DNA of 63,966 bases from Saccharothrix sp. NRRL B-16348 (lineage in GTDB: Bacteria > Actinomycetota > Actinomycetes > Mycobacteriales > Pseudonocardiaceae), in the NCBI RefSeq assembly GCF_001280085.1, contig NZ_LGED01000216.1, positions 1 through 63,966 on the forward strand, read 5' to 3'. Positions 26,751 through 35,256 of the stretch are shown here, piece after piece. Numbering within the stretch: the stretch's first letter is position 1; each line of letters begins with the position of its first letter. Under the pieces are notes generated by a model. That model was given only the letters and a program-made list of their open reading frames with translations. It did no database searches and was not told where the DNA came from. A program made the position numbers and the translations under genes.

Positions 26751-27350
26751 CTAGCGGCGGCGCGGCCCGAACGTCATCCGCATCCGCCGGACGGCGACGC
26801 TGACCAGCGGTCGGTGGGGGAGCAGCCACGCCAGCGGACCCGCCGGGTCGATGCGCCAGGTCGCGCGGACCGGACCCACGAGACCCGTGGCGCGCAAGGG
26901 CGTGCGGGCCAGGCCGTCGCCGAACGCCTGCCACGTCGACCCCGCCACGGGCAGCCGCACGCTGAACCGGGGCGACCGCGCCCGGACCGACGCGATGGGG
27001 CCGTGCCCGTCCCGGGCGGACGCGGTGCCCCCGGCGCCCCACTCGAACTCGGCCAACTCCTTGGGGATGCCCCACAGCTCACGGCCGCCCGCCCGTGACG
27101 CCGGGCTGTCCACCCAGATGCGCGTGATCGACACCCCGAACCGCGCCCCGTGCCGCACCAGCACGGCGGCCAGCACCTCGTGGTACGCCAGGCCGGGCGG
27201 CCGGTAGTCGACGAACGCCGTGCCGACCACGGCCCGCCCGAACACCGTCACCGGCCGCACCGGCAACGGCGGCACCGCCGTCGCCCGGACCAGCCACACC
27301 GACACGCACGCCCGGCCGTGCAGCTCCCACGGTTCCGGCGGATAGCTCAT
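26751..27350 (-). CDS. Acetoacetate-decarboxylase-fold protein
   Basis: 199 aa, somewhat shorter than the 240-260 aa of classical acetoacetate decarboxylase. The family core is visible: PPGLAYHEVLAAVLV, RIWVDSPASRAGGRELWGIPKELAEF (the Lys of IPKE corresponds to the Schiff-base region), then beta strands with GPIASVRARSPRFSVRLP. Members of the superfamily catalyse aldolase-like or decarboxylase reactions, often in secondary metabolism; the substrate here is unknown. Divergent from the acyltransferase gene with 147 bp between. Confidence 0.75.
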   Translation of the reverse strand: MSYPPEPWELHGRACVSVWLVRATAVPPLPVRPVTVFGRAVVGTAFVDYRPPGLAYHEVLAAVLVRHGARFGVSITRIWVDSPASRAGGRELWGIPKELAEFEWGAGGTASARDGHGPIASVRARSPRFSVRLPVAGSTWQAFGDGLARTPLRATGLVGPVRATWRIDPAGPLAWLLPHRPLVSVAVRRMRMTFGPRRR

Positions 27351-27497
27351 CGATCACCCCTGTCGCCGCTCCGGGCGCGGAATCACGGTCACCATTGTCG
27401 GGTCACGATCCACCGAGTCGCCTCTCGGCCCGGCACGGGTCATGTACCGTCCCCGGCCACAAGCCTGTAGCCGGGCCGACGCGTGGGGACGGGCTGA

Positions 27498-29588
27498 ATG
27501 GCGAGCACGGTCGTCGAGGAACGCTCACCCGTCGGGACGCGAAGACCGTCGGCGTTCCGCACCGACATCCAGTCCCTCAGAGCGGTCGCGGTGCTCGCGG
27601 TGGTCGTCAACCACCTCTGGCCGGGCAGTCTCACCGGCGGTTACGTCGGCGTCGACGTCTTCTTCGTCATCTCCGGCTTCCTGATCAGCTCGCACCTCGA
27701 CCGCGAGATCGCCGCCACCGGCCGCGTCCGCCTCGGCCGCTTCTACGCCCGGCGCGTCCGCCGGCTGCTGCCCGCCGCGTTGCTGGTGCTCGGGGTGAGC
27801 GTCGTCGTCGCGTACTACGTGCTGCCGTACCCGCGCTGGGAAGCGACCGCGGCGGAAACCCTCGCCGCCGCCCTGTACTGGGAGAACTGGCTCCTCGCGG
27901 CGAAGTCCGTCGACTACTCGGCGGCCAACGCGGCGGCGAGCCTCGTGCAGCACTACTGGTCCCTGTCGGTCGAGGAGCAGTTCTACCTGGTCTGGCCGTT
28001 GCTGTTGGTGGTGCTGTTCAAGGTCCGGCGACGACGGGCGCAGATCGTCGGCATCGCCCTGGTCGGCGCGGCGTCCCTGGCGTTCAGCGCCTACTACACG
28101 CAGGTCGAGCCGAACCAGGCGTACTTCGTCACGCCGGGCCGCGTCTGGGAGTTCGCGCTGGGCGCGCTCATCGCGCTGACCGGTGTCGAGCTGTCGAAGC
28201 GGACGGCCGGCGTCGCGTCCGCGGTCGGGTTCGCCCTGATCCTCGGGTCGGCGTTCCTCTACGACCACGCGACGCCGTTCCCCGGCTACCTCGCGCTGGT
28301 GCCGACCGTCGGCACGGCGCTCGTCATCGCTTCAGGGCAGCGTCCGGGACGGCAGTGGCACACGCCGGTCACGGCATCGTCGCCGGTGCAGTTCCTGGGC
28401 GGCATCAGCTACTCGCTGTACCTGTGGCACTGGCCGCTGATCATGGTCGCGCCGTTCGTGTTCGCCGACGCGTTGCAGGCGGGCCGGATGACCACGCCGC
28501 TGCTGCTCGCCGTGCTCGCCGTGTCGCTCGTCCTGGCGCACCTGTCGAAGCTCCTGGTCGAGGACCGGGGCATCGCGGTCCGCCTCGGGACCGGGGCAAC
28601 GTTCGCCGCGATGGTCGTCGGGCTGCTCGTCGTGTCCGCCGGCGCGGTCGGGCTGACCTGGACCTACGAGCGGCACGTCGCGCAGGCCGAGTCGGACGCC
28701 GCGCAGGCCGTGCTGGACGCCGTGGAACGCGGTACCGGGGTGTGCGTCGGCGGGCAGGCGATGATCCCGGCCAACAAGTGCCCGAACCCGTTGGGCCCGG
28801 CGGAGGTCGTGCACATGGGGCCGGCCAACGAGTACTTCAAGCCGCCGGCGGGCTGTGTGGGCGTCGAGGGCCTGACCGACGTGTCGCTGTGTGACTACAG
28901 CGGTGGGTCGGCGTCCCCTCGGGTGGTCTGGCTCGTCGGCGACTCGCACGCCCAGCAGTGGCAGTCGCCGGTGGCGGACCTGGCACGGGAGCACGGCTGG
29001 GTGCTCAAGTTCGCCTACCTGGGCGGGTGCCCGTTCGCGGACGTCGACTTCGTCGGCTTCCGCGGCGAGGCGACCGAGGAGGCCAAGCGCGGGTGCGCCG
29101 ACTGGTCCGCGCGGATGACCGACGTGATCGCGGACGACTCGCCGTCGCTGGTGCTGACGTCGTTCCACGCGCGCAAGGAGATCGTGGACGACGGCAGCGG
29201 CCGGTCGCAGACCGAGCAGTACCGCGACGGGCTCGAACCGCGGTGGCGGCGGTGGACCGACGCGGGGGCGCGCGTGGTGGTGTTGGGCGACCCGCCGTTG
29301 AACGGCGACGTGCGCGACCCCCACTGCGTGGCGCTCAACCCCGGCGACCCGGGCGTGTGCTCGGTGGACCGTGCCGTGGCGCAGCCCGTGGACCCGTTGT
29401 CGGAGGTCGCGCGGACCAGCGACAACACCGGCGTGTCGTTGGCGGACTTCACCGACTACTTCTGCGACCGGGACAGGTGCCACGGCGTGGTCGGCAACAT
29501 CGCCGTGTACTACGACCCCGACCACCTCAACGTCGCGTTCAGCCGTTCCCTCGCGCCGATCCTGGCGGAGGAGCTGAACGACCGGTAG
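27498..29588 (+). CDS. AT3 membrane O-acyltransferase with SGNH domain (OatA-like)
   Basis: 696 aa. Residues 20-385 form the acyltransferase-3 bundle of about ten helices: FRTDIQSLRAVAVLAVVVNH, GYVGVDVFFVISGFLI, SLSVEEQFYLVWPL, GGISYSLYLWHWPL. After a further helix (AAMVVGLLVVSAGAVGL), the extracytoplasmic part (about 400-696) is an SGNH-type domain with GDSHAQQW (nucleophile Ser), GGCP and DPDHLN (Asp-His). It transfers acetyl or acyl groups to peptidoglycan or surface polysaccharide. Several Cys in the outer part suggest disulfides. It ends exactly where the convergent helicase gene ends. Confidence 0.88.
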   Translation: MASTVVEERSPVGTRRPSAFRTDIQSLRAVAVLAVVVNHLWPGSLTGGYVGVDVFFVISGFLISSHLDREIAATGRVRLGRFYARRVRRLLPAALLVLGVSVVVAYYVLPYPRWEATAAETLAAALYWENWLLAAKSVDYSAANAAASLVQHYWSLSVEEQFYLVWPLLLVVLFKVRRRRAQIVGIALVGAASLAFSAYYTQVEPNQAYFVTPGRVWEFALGALIALTGVELSKRTAGVASAVGFALILGSAFLYDHATPFPGYLALVPTVGTALVIASGQRPGRQWHTPVTASSPVQFLGGISYSLYLWHWPLIMVAPFVFADALQAGRMTTPLLLAVLAVSLVLAHLSKLLVEDRGIAVRLGTGATFAAMVVGLLVVSAGAVGLTWTYERHVAQAESDAAQAVLDAVERGTGVCVGGQAMIPANKCPNPLGPAEVVHMGPANEYFKPPAGCVGVEGLTDVSLCDYSGGSASPRVVWLVGDSHAQQWQSPVADLAREHGWVLKFAYLGGCPFADVDFVGFRGEATEEAKRGCADWSARMTDVIADDSPSLVLTSFHARKEIVDDGSGRSQTEQYRDGLEPRWRRWTDAGARVVVLGDPPLNGDVRDPHCVALNPGDPGVCSVDRAVAQPVDPLSEVARTSDNTGVSLADFTDYFCDRDRCHGVVGNIAVYYDPDHLNVAFSRSLAPILAEELNDR

Positions 29589-32500
29589 TCACCTGCCCAG
29601 TCCACGGCGGGTGCGTGCCGGTGGTGGTGGGGTGTCTTCGGTGTTGATGCCGGTGTACGCGTCGAGCCAGCCGGTGGCGCGGTAGTCGCCGCGGCGCGTG
29701 AAGACGGCCACCCCCGTTTCGGTCGCGTCGTCGTCCTCCGACGGTGGGTAGGCGACGGTCGCGGACGTCGTGGGCGCGGACCACGTCCGGCCGCGCCAGG
29801 CGATCGCGGTCGCGCCCGTGCCGCCGGTGACCGTGGCGTTGTCGGCGTGCGCGGCGAGCGTGTGGTTGGTGGTGCGTTCGCGCAGCAACGCGGTGTAGCC
29901 CGCGTGGTCCAGGACGCAGCCCGCCGGCGAACGCCCCGGCGGCCAGTCCGGCGCGCGGACACCCCGGGCGACCGCCGAGCGCCACAGGTCCGGCACCACG
30001 TCCCTGAGGTGGGCCCGGGTGGCCATCTCCTCGCACATCCACAGCAGCCTGCCCGCGCCGCGGCCCGGTGCGAGGCTCCGCCAGCGGACCCGGTGGTCGA
30101 GGTCGGCGGCCACCACGGCGATCCACGGGTGCACGGTGCCCAGCACGCCCTGCGCGGCCAGCCACGCCAGGAACCTCGGCGCCTGCTCGTACACCGGGTG
30201 CAGCGTCGCCAGCGGGATCCCGCCGGCCACCCGCCGCTTGGGCGAGTCGAACAGGTGCGGCGACCGTGCCGCGAGCAGCAGCGCCGCCCACGCCAGGTCG
30301 CCCGGCGCGGTGGACGTCTGCGAGCCGAGGCCCTTCACCGACGTGGTGTTGGTGATCTGCGACGTCTTGCCGCCCGCCTTGATCACCGTGGCCACCGCCG
30401 GCCGCACCGGCTCCGGCACCGGGATGCCCGCCAGGTCGCGGACGGCGACCGACAGCACCAGGCTGAGCGCGTTCTCCGCCTCGTCCGGGTCGTGCGGCAC
30501 GGGCAGCAGGCCGAGCGTGCGGCGCAACCGGTGCCCGGTGTGGGTGGACACCATCATCCGCGCGGTGAGCCGGCCCAGCTCGGTGATGTCGAGCCGGTCG
30601 CCGGTCATCGTCAGGTGACCCTCGTCCACCAGGAAGGTCACGGCCTCCTGCACCGGCTCCAGGTCGTCGTCGCCCTGCGCGTGCGCCAGCGTCTCCACCC
30701 ACCACGCCTGCGCGTCGTCCATCGTGCCGATCCGGCCCTGGAGCACTTCGGCGAGCACGTGGTCGGGCAGGGAGTCGCGGATCCGCGAGTACACCGAGTA
30801 GCCGGCCACCAGCCTGGTCTGCCAGTCCGCGCGCTGCGTCTCGTCGACGACCAGGTACGACCAGCCCTCGGTCTCGCCCGCGCCGATGCGCCCCGCCCGG
30901 CCGAACATCTGCAGCACCGTGGACGTGTCGATCGGTTCGCCGCCGATGGAGACGTCGCGCACGATCACCGCCCGTGCGGGCAGGTTCACGCCGGCGGCGA
31001 CGGTGGACGTGGCCACCAGGACGTCCGCCTGACGTGCGCGGAAAGCCCGTTCGGCGGCGTGCTTGTGCTCGTAGTCGGCGTAGTGCAGGCGGACGCCGAC
31101 CTCCGCGCACGCCTTGGTCAGGCCGTCGATGTCGTCCGGGGCGACGGTGTGCACGGGCGCGCCCCGTTCGGCGGCGATCGCCATCGCGGTGGAGCGGACG
31201 TTGCGCTTGGAACCGCAGAAAACCAGCACGCTGCCGCCCTCCGCGGTGTGCCGGTGGGTGAGGTCGATCACGACCTGTTCGCGCAGCCGGTTGTTCGCGG
31301 TGAAGCCGGAGGCGGCCGGGATCGTGGGCAGCTGCCAGGTGACCTTGGACGGCCGCCAGGTCGTGGCCACGAGATCGGCTTCCAGCCACTCGGCGACTTC
31401 GGCGGCGTTCGACACGGTCGCCGAGAGGCCGACGATCCGGACCGGCGAGTCGATGCCGCGGACCCGGGCGAGCAGGGCTTCCAGCAGCGCGCCGCGGTTC
31501 GGGCTGCCCAGCAGGTGGATCTCGTCCACGACCAGGCAGCCGACCTCGCCGAGGGCGGCCTGGAGGGAGGACGCGCGGCAGATCGCCTCGAACTTCTCGG
31601 TGGTGGCGACCCAGAGGTCGGCCGCCTTGACGGCTTCGACGTCGACCGCGTACTCGCCGGAGAGGCGTTCGACGCGGAGGCCCTCGTCGCGCCAGGCTTC
31701 CAGCTCGCGGTCGAGTTCGTCGGTGAGCGAGCGCTGCGGGACGAGCCAGGCGGCTTTGCGGCCTTCGTGCAGGATCGCCTTCAGCACGGCCAGCATGCCC
31801 ATCGCGGTCTTGCCGGCCCCGGTCGGTGCGGTGATCAGCAGGTGGGAGTCGCCGTCCACCAGGTGGGGTGCGGCTTGTGCCTGGGCGGGGTTGAGGACGG
31901 GGAACGGCAGGAACCGCGCCCAGTCGGCGGGGACGAACCGTTCGACCGGGACGGGGTCGGGGACGTCGTCGGCGGGGACCGGTTCGTGCAGGTCCCACAC
32001 CATCTCGAAGGCCAGCCGAGCCGCCCGCGCGCCCTCGCCGACCACCGACTCGCACCGCTCCGGCACCACTCCGCCGACGTCGGACAGCCAGGCGGTGGCG
32101 GTGGTCGTGGAGACTTCCTCCTGCTCCAGCCAGTGGCGCACGGCACGGAACGGCACGCCGGCCGCTCTGAGCCGGTCGCGGGTGTCGGCGAATTCGGACA
32201 AATCGGGCAAAACGACCCTAACGTCGACACCGGCCGGCACCGCGGCCACGTCGAACCCGGGGTCGACCGTCTTGCACCACCACACGGGCCGCGACTCGAG
32301 CGCCGCCAACGCCGGCGGCAACACGGGCACCGCGCCCGCCCGCGTCGCCGGCGCCACCTCCGACCCGCTGAGGATCGACCGGATCCGCGCCGCCATCGCC
32401 ACGGTGGAAACCCGCCGCCCGACCCGAACCCGCCCCGCACCCCCATCCCCACCGTCCGCCGCAACGGCCGCTGCTTCGCCTGCCGCCGCAGCCGGCTGGA

Positions 32501-33242
32501 GCGACCCCTCGCGCCGCGAACCTGGCTCCGACGCCCCGGCTCCCGACTCCGGCTCCGGCTCCGACTGCGGCTGCGGCTGCGGCTGCGGCGAACCTGCTTG
32601 CGGCCGCCGCGAATCCGTCCCTGCCCGCCGAGAGCCCGTTCCCGGCCGCCGAGATCCCGTTCCCGATTGCCGGGAATCCGTCCCCGCTTGCCCAAAATCC
32701 GGCTCTGGCGGCAGATCCAGGCCGATTTCGGGCTCGCCGAACTCGGCACGCGGCGCGGCGTTGTCGGGCTGCGTCGGCGGGTTTCGGAGCGGGTTCGGCG
32801 GGGGCCTGGACGGGTTCCGGGGCGGGTTTTGAGGCCTGGGCGCGGTTTGGGGGTGGTCGGTGGTCGGTGGGCGGGTTTTGTGCGCGCTGCGGGCCAGGGC
32901 TTCGAGTTGGGCGTCTTCCGCGAGGCGGCGGGAGACGGCGTCCGGGCGCAGGTCGCCGAGCACCGAGCGTTGCGCGAGTTTCAGCTCCCGCAGCGTGAAC
33001 GACGCGGGGCACGTGGGGCACACGACGGCGGCCTGCAGCTGCTGCCTGCCGCGGTCCGGGTGGGCGCGGTACAGGCCGTGCAGCTCGCCCTCGCACTTCG
33101 GGCACCGGCGGTCGACGGGCAGGGGCGACAGCTGCCAGCCCGGCTCGGCGTACCGCGCGATCGCGGGCTCCGGGCGGACACCCCACCTGGCTTCCACGAC
33201 CCCGGCGACCGACGTGTCCACCACGGGCGACCCGTGCTCCAC
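29589..33242 (-). CDS. Ski2/Hel308-like superfamily 2 helicase with N-terminal zinc finger
   Basis: 1217 aa from GTG 33242, which has GGGGAGG seven bases upstream. N-terminus: zinc-ribbon CPKC...CPTC (about 45-82). Residues about 120-285 are a disordered Pro/Gln/Ser/Gly stretch. The helicase core follows: APTGAGKTAMG (Walker A), VVDEIHLLG (DEIH), LSATVSN, VFCGSKRNV, VATSTVAAGVNLPA, MFGRAGRIG. The C-terminal 400 residues resemble the winged-helix/ratchet part of Ski2-like enzymes (HTGHRLRRTLGLLP). It probably unwinds structured DNA or RNA; relation to repair or defence is not established. Single-gene unit. Confidence 0.85.
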   Translation of the reverse strand: MEHGSPVVDTSVAGVVEARWGVRPEPAIARYAEPGWQLSPLPVDRRCPKCEGELHGLYRAHPDRGRQQLQAAVVCPTCPASFTLRELKLAQRSVLGDLRPDAVSRRLAEDAQLEALARSAHKTRPPTTDHPQTAPRPQNPPRNPSRPPPNPLRNPPTQPDNAAPRAEFGEPEIGLDLPPEPDFGQAGTDSRQSGTGSRRPGTGSRRAGTDSRRPQAGSPQPQPQPQSEPEPESGAGASEPGSRREGSLQPAAAAGEAAAVAADGGDGGAGRVRVGRRVSTVAMAARIRSILSGSEVAPATRAGAVPVLPPALAALESRPVWWCKTVDPGFDVAAVPAGVDVRVVLPDLSEFADTRDRLRAAGVPFRAVRHWLEQEEVSTTTATAWLSDVGGVVPERCESVVGEGARAARLAFEMVWDLHEPVPADDVPDPVPVERFVPADWARFLPFPVLNPAQAQAAPHLVDGDSHLLITAPTGAGKTAMGMLAVLKAILHEGRKAAWLVPQRSLTDELDRELEAWRDEGLRVERLSGEYAVDVEAVKAADLWVATTEKFEAICRASSLQAALGEVGCLVVDEIHLLGSPNRGALLEALLARVRGIDSPVRIVGLSATVSNAAEVAEWLEADLVATTWRPSKVTWQLPTIPAASGFTANNRLREQVVIDLTHRHTAEGGSVLVFCGSKRNVRSTAMAIAAERGAPVHTVAPDDIDGLTKACAEVGVRLHYADYEHKHAAERAFRARQADVLVATSTVAAGVNLPARAVIVRDVSIGGEPIDTSTVLQMFGRAGRIGAGETEGWSYLVVDETQRADWQTRLVAGYSVYSRIRDSLPDHVLAEVLQGRIGTMDDAQAWWVETLAHAQGDDDLEPVQEAVTFLVDEGHLTMTGDRLDITELGRLTARMMVSTHTGHRLRRTLGLLPVPHDPDEAENALSLVLSVAVRDLAGIPVPEPVRPAVATVIKAGGKTSQITNTTSVKGLGSQTSTAPGDLAWAALLLAARSPHLFDSPKRRVAGGIPLATLHPVYEQAPRFLAWLAAQGVLGTVHPWIAVVAADLDHRVRWRSLAPGRGAGRLLWMCEEMATRAHLRDVVPDLWRSAVARGVRAPDWPPGRSPAGCVLDHAGYTALLRERTTNHTLAAHADNATVTGGTGATAIAWRGRTWSAPTTSATVAYPPSEDDDATETGVAVFTRRGDYRATGWLDAYTGINTEDTPPPPARTRRGLGR

Positions 33243-33537
33243 TCGTCGCCTCCCCGTTCCGGCCGCCGGTCGTGTGTCGGCACCCCCGCGTCCCACCTCG
33301 CGTCCCGGGCGTCTGCCGGCACGTCCAGGCGGACGGCGTACGGCGGACGCCGGCCCGGAAGTGCGCGGCGGCCCCGGAGTGCCTGCCGGGAGTGCGGGGC
33401 AGGCGCGGCGGCCGACACGTGATGCTATGCCGAACCGCGTTCGGGCGGTCGCTGTGGTGACGGGGCGGGGCTGGTCGGCGCTCGGTCAATCCAACCGATG
33501 TACGAGAACAGTGTTTCCGTACATTTTCGGGCCATGA
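33243..33537. other. 295-bp intergenic region upstream of the helicase
   Basis: Noncoding as far as seen. The helicase ribosome site is at its left edge. At 33499-33523 lies an imperfect 25-base palindrome, TGTACG...CGTACA, whose centre GAACAGTGTTTC differs by one base from the GAACnnnnGTTC core of actinobacterial LexA boxes. The flanks are A/T-richer than average (TACATTTTC). It could be an operator for the helicase or a weak terminator of the gene to its right. Confidence 0.45.
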
Positions 33538-34668
33538 TCACCCGATCGTGTGCAGGACCGGGATGTGCTGCTCCTCCTCCGTCAACGAGCCGTGGTGCCC
33601 GACAAAGGTAGTGAGTCCCGGCTCCACCGTCGAACGCACCACCGCCAGCGACCCCTTCGCCGCCACGACCAGGTCGCCGATCCGCGGCGTCACGTGGTCA
33701 TCCACCCGAGGCCCGAACCACCCCGCCGCCACGGCCTCCGCACGTGACGCGATCCACGCCCGCTCGCCCAACCGCTCCGCCCACCTGACCCGCACGGCCT
33801 CCGCCTCCGCCGTGTACACGTGCCGCACCCGAGCCTCGCCACCGAGCGCCCGCACACCCTCCCGCAGCACGTCATCGGTGTCGAAGTCCACCCGGTCGTC
33901 CGCCGCCACCATCCCGTGGTCGGCCGTCACGACCAACGACCCACCGGCGGGCAGCCCGTCGGCGACCGCGGCGGCCAACCGGTCGACGAACCGCAACTGC
34001 CACCGCCACGCCTCGCTGCCCGGCCCGTACACGTGCCCGAGCGCGTCCAGGTCGGCGTGGTACGCGTAGCAGAGCACCCGGTCGCCCGACCGCATCGCCG
34101 CCGCCACCCTCGTCACCACGTCGCCGAACCCGAGCACGCCCTGGAACCGCCCACCCCGCAGCACGGCCCGCGACAGCCCGCTCCCCTTCTGGTCGCGCGG
34201 CAGTACGAGCCGCACCGCCACCCCGGCGTCGGCCGCCACCTCGAACGCCGTCCGCCGCGGCTGCACCTCCTCGGGCACGAGCACGTCCCGCAAGTCGACG
34301 TGCGAAGCCGCCCCGTACCGCGACCACCGCAACGCGTTCAGCATCTCGCCGCCGTCGGCGAACGAGTACCCGACCAACCCGTGCTCACCGGTCGGCAACC
34401 CGGTGCCCAGCGCGGCCAGGCTGGTCGCCGTGGTCGACGGGAACCCGGCCGTGATCGGCGGCCCCGCCAACGACGCCAGGAACGGCGCGTCCGCCTCGTG
34501 CTCCCGCAACAACCGCCACCCGAGACCGTCCACGAGCAGCACGCACACCCGCGACGCGCCGGAGATGCCGAGCACGTCCACCATCCCGGGCACACCGAGC
34601 CCGGCGAGCAACGACGGCACGACGTCGGCCAGCGATCCGCCTCCGTACCGGGGCACCAACGGGTCCAT
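33538..34668 (-). CDS. Alkaline-phosphatase-superfamily phosphodiesterase/nucleotide pyrophosphatase
   Basis: 376 aa, from ATG 34668. Members of this fold hydrolyse phosphodiesters with two metal ions. Visible: VCVLLVDGLGWRLL (first metal Asp), FPSTTATSLAALGTG (nucleophile Thr), YAYHADLDALGHVYGP, VVTADHGMV (DHG metal site), and HHGSLTEEEQHIPV. No signal peptide, so cytosolic. A TAGGGT box lies about ten bases before the ATG, indicating a leaderless transcript. Shares a very short divergent promoter with the DinB-like gene. Confidence 0.85.
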   Translation of the reverse strand: MDPLVPRYGGGSLADVVPSLLAGLGVPGMVDVLGISGASRVCVLLVDGLGWRLLREHEADAPFLASLAGPPITAGFPSTTATSLAALGTGLPTGEHGLVGYSFADGGEMLNALRWSRYGAASHVDLRDVLVPEEVQPRRTAFEVAADAGVAVRLVLPRDQKGSGLSRAVLRGGRFQGVLGFGDVVTRVAAAMRSGDRVLCYAYHADLDALGHVYGPGSEAWRWQLRFVDRLAAAVADGLPAGGSLVVTADHGMVAADDRVDFDTDDVLREGVRALGGEARVRHVYTAEAEAVRVRWAERLGERAWIASRAEAVAAGWFGPRVDDHVTPRIGDLVVAAKGSLAVVRSTVEPGLTTFVGHHGSLTEEEQHIPVLHTIG

Positions 34669-34703
34669 GGCGCCCGACCCTAGCGGCCGGAGACGATGGG
34701 CCC
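34669..34703. promoter_or_regulatory. 35-bp divergent promoter with overlapping -10 boxes
   Basis: The sequence ACCCTAGCGG at 34677-34686 gives TAGGGT on the minus strand and TAGCGG on the plus strand, sharing the palindromic CTAG at 34680-34683. The two start codons are only 35 bases apart, so RNA polymerase cannot serve both at once. Confidence 0.5.
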
Positions 34704-35210
34704 ATGACCACCGAACGCATCGGCCCACCCCTGCGCGCCGGCGAACGCGAGACGCTGCGCGCGTTCCTCGACTACCACCGGGCCACCCTGGCCATGAAGT
34801 GCGACGGACTGTCCACCGAGGAGCTGCGCCGCCGCTCCATGCCGCCGTCCACGCTCAGCCTGCTCGGCCTGGTCCGGCACATGGCCGAGGTCGAGCGCAC
34901 CTGGTTCCGCCGGGTGATCGACCACGAGGACGTCCCGCTGGTGTGGTCGCCCGACGGTGACTTCCAGGTCGCCTACGACGCGTCCGCCGCGACCAGGTCC
35001 GAGGCGTTCGAGGCGTGGCAGGCCGAGGTCGAGCACGCCCGCCGCGTCGAGCGCGAGGCCGAGTCGCTCGACGTCACCGGCCACCACGAGCGGTGGGGCG
35101 AGGACGTGTCGCTGCGCCTGGTCATGCTCCACGTGATCCACGAGTACGCCCGGCACAACGGCCACGCCGACCTCCTGCGCGAAGGCATCGACGGCACGGT
35201 CGGCGCGTGA
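34704..35210 (+). CDS. DinB-like (DUF664) metal-binding protein
   Basis: 168 aa four-helix-bundle protein of the DinB/DUF664 group: LLGLVRHMAEVERTWFRRV and VMLHVIHEYARHNGHADLLRE supply the usual three His ligands. In mycothiol-producing actinobacteria this fold holds mycothiol-dependent S-transferases (inference for this gene). The ATG at 34704 follows an out-of-frame ATG at 34696. Confidence 0.85.
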   Translation: MTTERIGPPLRAGERETLRAFLDYHRATLAMKCDGLSTEELRRRSMPPSTLSLLGLVRHMAEVERTWFRRVIDHEDVPLVWSPDGDFQVAYDASAATRSEAFEAWQAEVEHARRVEREAESLDVTGHHERWGEDVSLRLVMLHVIHEYARHNGHADLLREGIDGTVGA

Positions 35211-35256
35211 CGCCCCTTCTCCGCCGAACTACGGTGCGCGGGAGCGGCGCGCGGGG

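Noticed and set aside
29847..33422. Open frame of 1191 codons on the plus strand opposite the helicase gene
   Set aside because: Its translation is Arg/His/Gly/Val-rich without any domain, while the minus strand shows a complete helicase. A shadow frame of high-GC DNA.
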